Shown: positions 1-8,921 of the stretch, one piece after another
Numbering within the stretch: the stretch's first letter is position 1
Layout: the number at the start of each line of letters is the position of its first letter
Source of the DNA: Bacteroidetes bacterium ADurb.Bin145
Lineage (GTDB): Bacteria > Bacteroidota > Bacteroidia > Bacteroidales > VadinHA17
Reading direction: 5' to 3'
DNA length: 64,000 nucleotides
Assembly (NCBI GenBank): GCA_002070505.1
Contig: MWDJ01000002.1
Location: forward strand, 186,001-250,000
Made by a program: the position numbers and the translations under genes
Notes under the pieces: generated by a model
Database searches by the model: none
What the model was told of the DNA's origin: nothing
The model's input: only the letters and a program-made list of their open reading frames with translations

Positions 1-1949
1 ATAACCGGACCTTCAGGAAGAGGTTGCCATACGGTTGGAGGTGTATCTTGTCCGGCAGTACGGATTCCCGATGAGGTTCCCGGAGGAAGACCTGCTGCTG
101 TACCGACACTTTTGATAGTACGTCTTTCCATGTTGGCACCTTCCCCTATTTCAATTACATCACCTGCCGACATACCTGTCGTGCTTCTTACATAAATGAC
201 CGATTCACCGGCTTTTGCAGGAACAGCCAGCCCGGAAGTGGACAAACCTAACAGGTAGAAACCATTTGAGGCCAGTTTTGTCCCGGACGGTATATTTACG
301 GATGAAAAGATTGGCATCTGGTATGGACGCATAGTAAGTGTCCAGTTTGAAATATCAACTTCACTGCTGCCGGCGTTATAGAGCTCAACGAAAGAGTTCG
401 TAGTATTGGATCCGTCACTGATACGGAATTCATTTATCTTTACCGGACTTACATTGCGAACTTTCTCAATTGCTGTCTCGGTTTGAGATTTACCGTTTGC
501 TGTATTTTTCCATGAGGCTTTGCCAACAAGGTCACCATTGAAAGCCTTATATCCTGAAGTTACAGTGAAAGTTGCATTTACGCTGGCCCCTGGTTCTATC
601 TGATCCGGGAAACTCTTTGAAGTCTCTGTGGAGTTTTGAACAACAGCCTTCCATCCCCCGGGAAGGGTAAGGCTCAGGTTAAGACCCTTTACCGGTGCGC
701 CTGTAGTATTTGTAAATGTTAAGGTCGTGTTCTGTGACGATCCCGGTGAGAAAGTCTGAAGACCCGGAGGCATGTCGGTTGCATTGGCCGGAGCGACGCT
801 CAGACGGGGGACATCGTAGCCGGCGGCCACTATATTGGCCTGTACCTTCTGGTTGGTTTCTTCTGTCGGGAATGTACCTGCAGCTGTCATTGCGCCTTCG
901 TACATAGTTCCCTGGGACCAGTTGCCATTATCGCCACCGTTACCCAGGTCGATAGCTCCCTGCTTGCGCATAGGATCATAGCTGCTTATTAATTCCGGAC
1001 GCGTCGCTTTTTCATTTTGGACGCGGGGTCCGTCGAACATTATTGACAGATCGCCTCTCTGAGCGTCGCCGCCCATTGTCCTCCAGTGGCCTGGTTCTCC
1101 ATCAAATGTGGCTGTAACAAAACGCCAGGTAATTGTAGGTAGATCAGGGCAATACTTATTGGCAGGTGAGTCGGTTACACAACCTACAATGTTATTCTCC
1201 TGGTCGGTCATGATCCATGGACCAGGTCCCTGTCCATAATACCACGTAACGGCGTTGCCATAATAGGTGGTTTCCATTGTACCGTCGCCGTCATCGCGGC
1301 TGTCGATCTCAGCGTTGCCGTAATCGAAGCAACAGCCACCGTTATAGTGATGACCGTTAATAACCCAATACTGTCCCTCTGCCTGATCATCAACTGCAGT
1401 ACCCTTCGGATCGTCCTGGCGAAGGCCCATACCCGGCTCGATGAAGATGCCATAGACTTTGTGACCCATGAGTGTAACAGGAGCCATGTCGGCGATCGGC
1501 AGGCTGTTAAATCCGCCCATGGCCGTGGGGTTACCTGCACCACCACGGGGTGACTGAATAAGATTGTTGCCTTTACCTGACTGGTCATATAGAATTGAGA
1601 TCCAGCAGTAGGTATTGGCACAGAATTTATCCTGGGCGGCTGCGTCAGCATATCCGCCCGGATCGTCCCTGGTAGGTTTTACTACACCTATGTCCAGGGT
1701 TTTACCGTCCGACTGACGTATGACCTGGTAAAGAGGTCCGTTATATGATGCATATAACGCACGGGTACTGCTGTGGGCAGCCACACAGGGACTGCCACCT
1801 GCAGCATAGATGTCACATGGACCTTCCGGTCTGGGTGGTGTAACTACATTGCATCCTGCTCCAACTATTGAAATCACCATCATCATGGTGGCAGGCATTA
1901 TGAGAGCCAATGCAAGAACAACTAAGAGACGATTTTTTTTCTTTTTCAT
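1..1949 (-). CDS. GH54 alpha-L-arabinofuranosidase with NEW3-like and lamin-tail domains (C-terminus outside window)
   Basis: Open frame of 649 codons from an ATG at 1949 running off the left edge. It has an N-terminal hydrophobic export signal (residues 6-30, ending near Cys33, not a canonical lipobox). A GH54 catalytic domain spans about 44-382. Against the Aspergillus AbfB enzyme, recalled from memory, the rare vicinal disulfide (CC, 206-207), the nucleophile Glu (GPWIMTDQEN, E251) and the acid/base Asp (GNGGDN, D340) are all kept. After it come an Ig-like NEW3-type domain (about 388-465) and a lamin-tail-like domain (about 500-575, VKINEFRI...FVELYN). The known family reaction is release of terminal alpha-L-arabinofuranose from arabinan or arabinoxylan; here it probably acts outside the cell or at its surface. 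A strong AGGAG lies 8 bases before the ATG. The fungal CBM42 domain is not visible; the missing end may carry a secretion signal. Confidence 0.88.
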   Translation of the reverse strand, partial: MKKKKNRLLVVLALALIMPATMMMVISIVGAGCNVVTPPRPEGPCDIYAAGGSPCVAAHSSTRALYASYNGPLYQVIRQSDGKTLDIGVVKPTRDDPGGYADAAAQDKFCANTYCWISILYDQSGKGNNLIQSPRGGAGNPTAMGGFNSLPIADMAPVTLMGHKVYGIFIEPGMGLRQDDPKGTAVDDQAEGQYWVINGHHYNGGCCFDYGNAEIDSRDDGDGTMETTYYGNAVTWYYGQGPGPWIMTDQENNIVGCVTDSPANKYCPDLPTITWRFVTATFDGEPGHWRTMGGDAQRGDLSIMFDGPRVQNEKATRPELISSYDPMRKQGAIDLGNGGDNGNWSQGTMYEGAMTAAGTFPTEETNQKVQANIVAAGYDVPRLSVAPANATDMPPGLQTFSPGSSQNTTLTFTNTTGAPVKGLNLSLTLPGGWKAVVQNSTETSKSFPDQIEPGASVNATFTVTSGYKAFNGDLVGKASWKNTANGKSQTETAIEKVRNVSPVKINEFRISDGSNTTNSFVELYNAGSSEVDISNWTLTMRPYQMPIFSSVNIPSGTKLASNGFYLLGLSTSGLAVPAKAGESVIYVRSTTGMSAGDVIEIGEGANMERRTIKSVGTAAGLPPGTSSGIRTAGQDTPPTVWQPLPEGPV

Positions 1950-2225
1950 GTTTTATTCTCCTGGGTTTTTAACGGTAAATGATGAGGTTTTAAATAGATT
2001 CATTTATACTAAGCATTCCAATTATAATAAATAATCTGTTTAGTACATGACAAAAAATATCAATTATTTGATTGTTAACATCGTTGTCGCTCTTTCCGAT
2101 TCATGAAGTCTTCAGGAGTGATAACATCAAAACATCGGCCGTCGATAGTGTTTCTTTTGCCATCAACGAAACCAAAGACAAAATTGACTTGCTTTATTAC
2201 CTGAACCTTTTAATGCCGGACACTA
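1950..2225. other. intergenic leader of the GH54 gene
   Basis: About 276 bases between the GH54 start and the end of the upstream beta-helix gene. A good Shine-Dalgarno (AGGAG, minus strand, 1958-1962) is present. I see no convincing TAnnTTTG box and no terminator hairpin with a T-run. Confidence 0.4.
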
Positions 2226-4037
2226 TTACGGTGCAAAGGCACCCGGGAAAGGTTTCCCTGTTCCTTTCAATCCGGATAATCTAACGATACGATCAGGTAT
2301 TTCTGCAGCAGCCTTAATGCCGGGAAATGCTTTTACCAGCCGGTAATCATTGTTTTTTATATCAGCAAACAACGGACCCTGGTAATTTTCAAAATACTGA
2401 CACTTTGTGCAAAATTCAGGGATAATTTTACTGAGTTCTTCGGGTGAGAAGATATCGATACTGCAATCATCATCGGGATACGGGGTCCACCGTATTGTTG
2501 GAATTTTATTCTCTCCTGCCGCATCTCCCCTGATGAATATATTATTGTTGAGGCTTTTCAGATGGGGTGTGCTTAGTCTTTCGCACAAGGACGATGACTG
2601 CTGTGTTTGTAACATCGGCGAAGTGTTTTCGCCGCTCATATACATCAGATTGTTGACAAAGACATGGCCGTGGCGTTCCTCCACCCGGGGTCCTGTAGTA
2701 TCGTGCCAGCCAAAAACGCCAAGCTGATCGCCACGGCTATCGCGGCTGAATTGAACCCTGCTGTTGATCATTGTGTTGTTGTACACTTCCACGTTAGCTG
2801 AGTTCAAAACGTATATGCTCTGGTTGCAGTCCAGAAAGAAATTACCGGCAAAAACAGCACCGTCAGAGATCTCAAAGAAAAGGGCGTTCTGGCTTACATT
2901 ACTTACAACGTTTTTTACGAAAACAGCATCGTGATTACCCACATCCCACCATACTCCGTTTGAATTAGGCTGGTTTGTCACCAGGTTTTCACGGAACACA
3001 GCCCTGTGACTCCGGTTAAAGATCTTTACTCCTGACGGGTAAAACCCTGTCCATTTCTCAATATTGTTCTGCTCAAAAATATTCCTTTCGATCAGGATAT
3101 CCTGAGATGCAACAACATATAATCCTTCCGTATTGGTATTGAATATCCTGCAATTACGCATCACCATGCTGTCGCTGTTGCAGAATACACCAATCCTGAA
3201 GCAGTTCGAAAAGATACAGTCTTCGATAAGTGTACTGACGATATCTCTGCCATGCCCATCGACAGCCAGCACTGTTGTACCGATGTGAACCATTGTATCC
3301 GGATATTGGGTTATTTCAAGTCCCCTTATTACAGGACCTTTCTTGTCAGGGATTCTGTCATTTGCGATTCCAAGAGTCCTGTAAAGTGCCTTCCGGAATG
3401 CAGTAATTTCCACCAGGCGGCCCTCCGGATCGGCACCTATGTAAATCCTGTTTTTACTGTAATCAACATAGAAAGTACCCTTGTTGACTTCCTCAATACT
3501 GCCGGCCGATTGCAGATATTGACCATCTATAAATACCCCGTCGTTGTTAAAGCGGTGCATAGGAGTAAACTGTTCATTCCGTTTGCGATTCCACCATGAT
3601 TCCGGACCTGCCGGAAATAAACGATCCCATTCCGTAACCCAGAGACTGTCTGAAACCTTCGACCAGGACTGAGCCACCATGGTGCCCTTCAAAACAGGTT
3701 TCTCATCCTGATACGGTTGTATGACAACTCCCTGATTGAAAACCAGATCGCCAGTCCGGTAAACACCTCCGCGCAGAATAATGGCATCACCTGTAACAAC
3801 CTTTTTAATTGCTGTCTCGATAGTGGTTGGACTGTCAGGTGTAAGACCATCGGAAGATGCGCCGGCGTCAGGTGCAGCATAATAAACTACCCCGGGGACA
3901 GAGGGCAATTCATAGGTCCGGGCCCTGGGCCCGTATTCAACCGGTTGTTCCCTCTGAGCCGGCTCGTTGCATCCTGATAGCAGATACAACAGCACGATCA
4001 CAAAAAAAAACTGAAGGATAAGATTTGATTTTTTCAT
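2226..4037 (-). CDS. secreted right-handed beta-helix lipoprotein (pectate-lyase-like fold)
   Basis: 603 residues. The signal peptide ends in a clear lipobox (LLSGC, Cys23), so the protein is expected to be an outer-membrane or surface lipoprotein. Residues 50-130 resemble the DUF1565-type start of parallel beta-helix proteins (VVYYAAPDAGASSDGLTP, then AIILRGGVY). Residues 230-430 hold successive N-rich rungs (MRNCRIFNTN, IERNIFEQNN, FRENLVTNQ, VKNVVSN, VYNNTMINS) typical of right-handed beta-helices. Such folds bind or cleave acidic polysaccharides. No catalytic set specific to a polysaccharide-lyase family can be assigned by eye, so substrate and activity are open. It follows the GH54 gene in genomic order and may belong to the same plant- or algal-glycan context. 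Confidence 0.8.
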   Translation of the reverse strand: MKKSNLILQFFFVIVLLYLLSGCNEPAQREQPVEYGPRARTYELPSVPGVVYYAAPDAGASSDGLTPDSPTTIETAIKKVVTGDAIILRGGVYRTGDLVFNQGVVIQPYQDEKPVLKGTMVAQSWSKVSDSLWVTEWDRLFPAGPESWWNRKRNEQFTPMHRFNNDGVFIDGQYLQSAGSIEEVNKGTFYVDYSKNRIYIGADPEGRLVEITAFRKALYRTLGIANDRIPDKKGPVIRGLEITQYPDTMVHIGTTVLAVDGHGRDIVSTLIEDCIFSNCFRIGVFCNSDSMVMRNCRIFNTNTEGLYVVASQDILIERNIFEQNNIEKWTGFYPSGVKIFNRSHRAVFRENLVTNQPNSNGVWWDVGNHDAVFVKNVVSNVSQNALFFEISDGAVFAGNFFLDCNQSIYVLNSANVEVYNNTMINSRVQFSRDSRGDQLGVFGWHDTTGPRVEERHGHVFVNNLMYMSGENTSPMLQTQQSSSLCERLSTPHLKSLNNNIFIRGDAAGENKIPTIRWTPYPDDDCSIDIFSPEELSKIIPEFCTKCQYFENYQGPLFADIKNNDYRLVKAFPGIKAAAEIPDRIVRLSGLKGTGKPFPGAFAP

Positions 4038-4188
4038 TTCATATAAGGTTTTATTATTTATCTGTTTTACTCTGTCAGTAAGATTTTTTCAGCACTCAAG
4101 ATAAATATTTTTCCTGTAACTGATTAATGTCGTGACCTCTCCAGTTTCCTCTGCCAGACCAGGAAATTCCTCTTTCTGAAGTATCAGT

Positions 4189-5640
4189 TCAATTATCGCA
4201 ATTTTTTATCAGCTGGTAGAAGAACCCTATACCCCGTTTGTAATCTTCTATTTTATTCCTTTCATTCAATCCATGCGTTCTTGCAAGGTCTTCGGAAGTG
4301 ACCATGATCGGGGCAAAGTTGTAAATGTTACTGCTTACCCCTGTATATTTCCTGCTGTCCGATGCTGCTATCATCATTGTCGGGGCAACAAGTGCTTCAG
4401 GATATACCTGCCTTATGGTTTTATGAATAACGTCAAAGCCCGGAACATTGATCGGCGAGTCGGGTGCAGGCTCCTTGCGTCCCTCCAGTTCTTTAATTAC
4501 AACTCTGTTGTCGGCTATTACTTTTTTCAGATGCTCAATGACATCATTTGATGTTTCACCCGGCAGAATCCTGAAATTCACAACCGCCTCCGCTTTTGTC
4601 GGGACAACATTATCCTTGAATCCTGCATTGAAAATAGTCGGTGCTGTGGTTGTCCTGACCAGGGCATTGGAATTACTCCCGCCTGCATAGATCTTAAGAA
4701 TGACACCTTTGAAAAGCCATTTGTTTGCAAATATTGCCCTGGCATAAAACGGCATTTCGGGTCCGATATACCTGATAAAATCATCCACTGGCCTGGATAT
4801 TTTCGCTTTCATCGGATTATCGACAATATTTTTAAGCGCCCTGTTAAGTACAATTATGGCAGATTCTGCAGCAGGATATGCTGAATGGCCTCCTTCCATC
4901 TCGACTGTCATGCTTACTGAAAGATAACCCTTTTCGGATGTCCCTATCAATGCTACAGGTTTATCAATCAAAGGAACCATGCCTATTGTTACGGCATAAC
5001 CTTCGTCAATAACAAATTCCGCTTCCACACCTCTTTCCTTCAGGGCAGCAGCAATTACAGCAGCTCCCTTGAGTCCGCTGATCTCTTCATCATGTCCGAA
5101 TGCAAGGTAAACAGTCCTTTCAGGCTGATAATTTTCGGAGAGAAGCTTTTCAACAGCTTCCAATATTGAGATCATCGCGGCTTTGTCATCGAGGGTGCCT
5201 CTCCCCCAGATATATGTTCCATCGTTCTCGCCGGAAAAAGGCGGCTTTGTCCAGGAACCAGTTTCACCGGCAGGAACAACATCCATATGTGCCATAAGAA
5301 TGACCGGTTTTAAGCTCTTATTCCTGCCTTCCCAGGTATAAAGGAGACTGAATGAGGAAAATATTTCCTTTTTCAATTTTGAATGTAATAACGGATAGGC
5401 TTCAGACAGAAATTTATGATATCCCCCGAAAGCGGCTGTGTCTATTGGTGCACCGGGTTCGTATGAAATAGTGGGAAAACTGATCGCACGTGACAGACGA
5501 TCTGCACTTTCATCACCAAACACAGGAAGCGAGATGTTCCCGGGGTCTGTTTGCATAGATTTGAAGGCAATAGTCTTGATTATAATGACTATCAAGAGAA
5601 GTCCAATAATTGCTGACAGAAGCCATACCAATTTTTTCAT
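4189..5640 (-). CDS. M20-family metallopeptidase, membrane-anchored (carboxypeptidase S/PM20D1-like)
   Basis: 483 residues with an N-terminal membrane segment (4-25). Metal-site motifs of the M20 family are all present: AHMDVVPA (His118, Asp120), GRGTLDDK (Asp151), and GHDEE (Glu185 as base, Glu186 as ligand). A dimerisation/lid domain follows (about 230-360) before the second half of the catalytic domain. Length and motifs fit the carboxypeptidase S/PM20D1 branch, which hydrolyses or forms N-acyl amino acids and trims peptides; the exact substrate is inference. The membrane anchor suggests action in the periplasm. It stands alone, with more than 150 bases on both sides. Confidence 0.88.
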   Translation of the reverse strand: MKKLVWLLSAIIGLLLIVIIIKTIAFKSMQTDPGNISLPVFGDESADRLSRAISFPTISYEPGAPIDTAAFGGYHKFLSEAYPLLHSKLKKEIFSSFSLLYTWEGRNKSLKPVILMAHMDVVPAGETGSWTKPPFSGENDGTYIWGRGTLDDKAAMISILEAVEKLLSENYQPERTVYLAFGHDEEISGLKGAAVIAAALKERGVEAEFVIDEGYAVTIGMVPLIDKPVALIGTSEKGYLSVSMTVEMEGGHSAYPAAESAIIVLNRALKNIVDNPMKAKISRPVDDFIRYIGPEMPFYARAIFANKWLFKGVILKIYAGGSNSNALVRTTTAPTIFNAGFKDNVVPTKAEAVVNFRILPGETSNDVIEHLKKVIADNRVVIKELEGRKEPAPDSPINVPGFDVIHKTIRQVYPEALVAPTMMIAASDSRKYTGVSSNIYNFAPIMVTSEDLARTHGLNERNKIEDYKRGIGFFYQLIKNCDN

Positions 5641-5874
5641 AACGGATTATTGGATTAGGTTTAACATAACTGAATTTTATATCTTTAATAACTGATGCAA
5701 ATCCTGACGACAACGAAATTAAGAATTCTTTTCTGTAGAAAAGCCAGAGGCCCTGGCCACCTCCAGCCGGAGTAAATTGTCCATTATTAACCCTACATAA
5801 CCAATTGTTCCTAAGTATTTTAGATTAAAGTAATCTAAGCGGCCAGATGTGGTTAACACTACCGTTTTTCCAAT
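5641..5874. other. intergenic region with a small perfect inverted repeat
   Basis: 234 bases between the aldolase stop and the M20 peptidase start. It contains a perfect 8-bp inverted repeat with a 3-nt loop at 5820-5838 (TTAGATTA / TAATCTAA), AT-rich and lacking a T-run, about 40 bases past the aldolase stop. It could be a weak transcript end. No promoter box is clear. Confidence 0.35.
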
Positions 5875-6828
5875 TTATTCGAGAAGCGCAAAATTATCAT
5901 GCATATGCTTCAGGAATCCGACAAAATCGTCTTTCTTTTCCGAACTCATCCATTCCATTGCTTCCTTTGGATGTTCGTTCATGGCTCCTGTAACAAGGTA
6001 GGGTATATGATATCCCCACTGAATTTCTTTTTGCATCGGGAGAATAATATCCTGGATAGCCTGGAACAAAGGCAATAATCTGTATTTTGGATTCTTAAGA
6101 AACGCTATCAAAAGTTCGATCGGGCAGTTTCCGGCACCTCTTCCAAGACCCAGCAAAGTTGCATCCATCATATTGCATCCATAGATTATGGCAGTGATTG
6201 TATTCGAAAAAGCCAGCTGCATATTGTTATGTGCGTGGATACCTATTGTTTTTCCTTTAAGAAGCTCCTGATACTTCTTAGTTATCAACTCTATTTCTTC
6301 ACAATACATACTACCGAAGCTGTCTACAACATAAAAGACAGGCACCCGAGACTTCGCAACATCGTGAAGAGCCTCATCAAGATCACGCTCATTTACCTTC
6401 GATACAGCCATCAGGTTTATTGTTGTTTCATATCCCTTATCAATACAGTGTTCCGCCATAGATATTGCCTTGTCCATCTGATGGACGTAAGTAGCGATCC
6501 TTATCATATCGATAACACTCTTCGATTTTGGAGGGAGATTGTCGAGATCAACCCTGCCTATGTCAACCATGACTGACAGCTTAGTATTTGTTTTATTGTC
6601 ACCGACAATCCGCCTCACATCCTTTTCATCACAGAATTTCCAGGGGCCAAAATCATTACGCGAAAAGATCTTTTCGCTGCTTTTATATCCTATCTCCATA
6701 TAATCAATCCCGGCCTCAACACAAGCCTTGTACACCGATCTCACAAAATCGTCGCTGAAATGCCAGTTGTTCATCAGGCCTCCATCACGGACTGTGCAAT
6801 CAACTACTTTAATTTCCTTCCTGTACAT
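5875..6828 (-). CDS. DRE-TIM metallolyase/HMGL-like aldolase
   Basis: 317 residues forming one HMG-CoA-lyase-like TIM barrel. The signature CTVRDGG (Arg14, Asp15) opens the barrel and HAHNN (His198, His200) supplies the usual divalent-metal ligands. GLGRGAGN near 227-234 matches the glycine-rich loop of 4-hydroxy-2-oxoacid aldolases and homocitrate/isopropylmalate-synthase relatives. It lacks the C-terminal communication domain of DmpG-type aldolases and the LeuA-type regulatory domain. The likely chemistry is aldol or Claisen reaction involving pyruvate or a related 2-oxoacid; substrate unknown. Its start is 6 bases after the stop of the PchB-like lyase gene, so the two are almost surely cotranscribed. 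That lyase can release pyruvate, which hints at a shared pathway, but this is inference. Confidence 0.82.
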   Translation of the reverse strand: MYRKEIKVVDCTVRDGGLMNNWHFSDDFVRSVYKACVEAGIDYMEIGYKSSEKIFSRNDFGPWKFCDEKDVRRIVGDNKTNTKLSVMVDIGRVDLDNLPPKSKSVIDMIRIATYVHQMDKAISMAEHCIDKGYETTINLMAVSKVNERDLDEALHDVAKSRVPVFYVVDSFGSMYCEEIELITKKYQELLKGKTIGIHAHNNMQLAFSNTITAIIYGCNMMDATLLGLGRGAGNCPIELLIAFLKNPKYRLLPLFQAIQDIILPMQKEIQWGYHIPYLVTGAMNEHPKEAMEWMSSEKKDDFVGFLKHMHDNFALLE

Positions 6829-6834
6829 AGTAAA

Positions 6835-7134
6835 TTATTTTTGTTTCTTCTTAAATAATTCAAGTTGTTCATTTATTGAATAGTCAAGCATTATCCTGTA
6901 TAAATCCTCTATCAGGTCCGGATCCAGTTTATTGTCGGCAGCATAGTTGCGCCGTATCCTGATAACATTAAGATATCTTTCTTTTGCGTACACCGCATCA
7001 ATATCATTCTTATACTTTACTATTTCCCGGATATAAGAAAACCTTTGCCCGATAAGGCTGATAATATTTTTGTCGATATAATCAATTTCCTGACGTACTT
7101 CTCCAATGCTGTTACATTCGTGTGGTAATTTCAT
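6835..7134 (-). CDS. PchB-type isochorismate-pyruvate lyase / AroQ chorismate mutase
   Basis: 99 residues, an all-alpha AroQ-fold protein of the same length as Pseudomonas PchB. Aligned from memory without gaps, the PchB active-site residues fall in register: Arg14, Arg31, Lys42 and Gln90. The opening KLPHEC and the IDYID and AKER stretches also match PchB. Known enzymes of this group convert isochorismate to salicylate plus pyruvate and have weak chorismate mutase activity. No isochorismate synthase is visible in the window. It is the first gene of a two-gene unit with the DRE-TIM aldolase. An ordinary chorismate mutase cannot be excluded, but such mutases are usually fused to PheA or DAHP synthase in this phylum. 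Confidence 0.78.
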   Translation of the reverse strand: MKLPHECNSIGEVRQEIDYIDKNIISLIGQRFSYIREIVKYKNDIDAVYAKERYLNVIRIRRNYAADNKLDPDLIEDLYRIMLDYSINEQLELFKKKQK

Positions 7135-7480
7135 AAATAACTAATTTAAACTATAATATGCAATTTCACTTTGCAATTGTAAGAAATATTCCGGATAATA
7201 GTTTAATTACTAAGTACTTTTTGACAATAACTTAAATACTCTTTCAGACAATTCCCGGAAATAATTCAATCTTTGCAAATCAACAGGAATTAAACCTCAT
7301 AGGGATCCAGAAACAAAATGACCAAGGTTAATCATGATGAATCAGCGCGCCTCTTTCTGACAAATCTCTATCTTTGTACTGATATCCGGAATCTTTCAGG
7401 AGAGACGACCCTGAATAACAACACCAAGCACATAATAAACGAGACTTAAGATAATTACTCTCAAAAATGCAAAAGCCAAT
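7135..7480. other. divergent intergenic region between pchB-like and DUF3795 genes
   Basis: 346 bases without a gene. AT-rich. It holds a canonical -7 box for the rightward DUF3795 gene (7369-7376). No hairpin, repeat or small reading frame could be supported. Confidence 0.4.
7369..7376 (+). promoter_or_regulatory. Bacteroidota-type -7 box (TATCTTTG) upstream of the DUF3795 gene
   Basis: Exact TAnnTTTG match, 105 bases upstream of the ATG. No clear TTTG -33 partner is visible, so this is a motif-level call only. Confidence 0.38.
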
Positions 7481-8122
7481 ATGAAATTCTGCAATAACAA
7501 GAAGATAAGCCGGTCGAAGTTTGTAAAAGGAGTAGCCGTTGCAGCTGTTTATTGCGCATGCAAGCCATTCAATCGCCTGGCAGCCTCAGAAGGGAATTCA
7601 GAGCAAAATAATGATAGTAAAGTACATCTGGCAGCCGTGTGCGGAACATTTTGCGGAGCTTGTCCGGCTTACATCGCTAAACACAGTGATGAAAAGCAGA
7701 TAAAAATGAGACTGCAAAAGAGATTATCAGCCGGACCGGTGACGGCAAAGAAGTCGATTCCGGATCCGAAATGGATGGACGGCCTTCTATGCGACGGCTG
7801 TCTCAGCGGCGGCGAATTAGCTCCCCATTGCCAAAAATGCCCGATGAAGGTATGTGCTGCAGGCAAACAGAATGTGACACGTTGTTCTGACTGTACCGAA
7901 TTGCCCTGTACCCGTATAATGGGTTTTATCAATACAGGATTGCTGCACCGTGCCGAATACCTGCCAAATCTTGAAAAGATCCGTAAGATGGGCGTTCAGG
8001 AATGGGTTAAATATGAAGAGGAACGCTGGCGCTGTCCCAGGTGCGGCCTGCCAATGAGCTGGTACGATGCCGAATGCGTACAGTGTGGTGAACCAAGATC
8101 AGGGAAATTGTTTCCTCTATAA
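7481..8122 (+). CDS. DUF3795 cysteine-rich protein, exported
   Basis: 213 residues. The first 35 form an export-like leader (SRSKFVKG followed by an Ala/Val-rich segment), loosely like a Tat leader but with Ser-Arg in place of the twin Arg. A DUF3795 core follows: CGTFCGACPAYIA (about 54-66), LCDGCLSGG, CQKCPMKVCA, and CSDCTELPC. The C-terminal part has a rubredoxin/zinc-ribbon-like pair (CPRCGLP and CVQCGEP). The many CxxC pairs suggest metal or Fe-S binding. No function is established for the family. The gene stands alone and faces a convergent DUF4251 gene. Confidence 0.78.
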   Translation: MKFCNNKKISRSKFVKGVAVAAVYCACKPFNRLAASEGNSEQNNDSKVHLAAVCGTFCGACPAYIAKHSDEKQIKMRLQKRLSAGPVTAKKSIPDPKWMDGLLCDGCLSGGELAPHCQKCPMKVCAAGKQNVTRCSDCTELPCTRIMGFINTGLLHRAEYLPNLEKIRKMGVQEWVKYEEERWRCPRCGLPMSWYDAECVQCGEPRSGKLFPL

Positions 8123-8186
8123 AATAGAATTCCTCCAACCAGGATGACACATTATGATCCCGGACAGGTAACTTATTCCGTTAAGA

Positions 8187-8750
8187 TCAAATAGTGTTCT
8201 GACCTTTAAAGACTCTTGAGTTGTTAAGAGTATAGAGATGTCCGACCCAGGTAAGTTTACCTGGCCATAATCCTGTAACTATTGCTGATGCGTTATTTTC
8301 CGAATTGACTGTCATTAATACATCATATGTTCCGATCTGGGTCATCACGGTGAAACGAAGTGTATAGCTTAGTTCCTTTGCATTTTTATGTATATTCCAT
8401 GAGTTGATCTTACCTTCAGCAGTAACTCCGCCCACACCATTATAACCGAAACCTGTTCCAGTGCCTGTCTGTAACACACTCTTGAACTGGTCTACCCTTA
8501 TAAAATTCACATTTGAAATAACTGGTACTCTCATACCATATTTATCCTGCAGAAAATCTGCTTCCAGCACAAAACTTCTTGCATTCAGGAGAGAATCCAG
8601 AATATGGAAATTTGCATTCATCTGTGCTTTTCTTACCTCTTTTCGTTCCTTCCGGGTTAATTTGAGATCCTGAGCATTAGAATATGAAGAAATCAATAAT
8701 AATCCAAGTACCAGAAAGAGGCCTGCCATATTTAATTTTATTGTTTTCAT
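8187..8750 (-). CDS. DUF4251-family exported protein
   Basis: 187 residues from the ATG at 8750, which is preceded closely by AAGAGG; a TTG-like extension to 8777 would add 9 unlikely residues. A signal peptide ends near SNAQ. The basic segment LKLTRKERKEVRKAQ is followed by the beta-rich body typical of DUF4251 proteins of Bacteroidota (SFVLEADFLQDKYG, then VNFIRVD, then TGTGTGFGYNGVGG). The family has no known function and is thought to be periplasmic or outer-membrane associated. Single gene. Confidence 0.75.
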   Translation of the reverse strand: MKTIKLNMAGLFLVLGLLLISSYSNAQDLKLTRKERKEVRKAQMNANFHILDSLLNARSFVLEADFLQDKYGMRVPVISNVNFIRVDQFKSVLQTGTGTGFGYNGVGGVTAEGKINSWNIHKNAKELSYTLRFTVMTQIGTYDVLMTVNSENNASAIVTGLWPGKLTWVGHLYTLNNSRVFKGQNTI

Positions 8751-8921
8751 AACCTCTTGAATTTTATAAATAAACAACTCAAATCATATGCCAATCTTCA
8801 GGATAAAACACTAAAAATCAATATTTAACATATTTTAAATATTTTGCCTTACATTTAATTTCCAGTCCAGGCGGCAGCCATTTTCAGTTTATGGAGGGTA
8901 TTCTAATATAATATTAAAATA

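Noticed and set aside
2072..2284. Rightward open frame of 70 codons in the GH54 / beta-helix gap
   Set aside because: TTG start, overlaps the 3' end of the beta-helix gene antisense, no family resemblance and no ribosome binding site.
3252..3599. 115-codon rightward frame inside the beta-helix gene
   Set aside because: Antisense shadow of a well-supported gene with no start signal.
5820..5838. Terminator of the aldolase gene
   Set aside because: The stem is AT-only apart from two G-C pairs and has no T-run; it is kept only as an inverted repeat.
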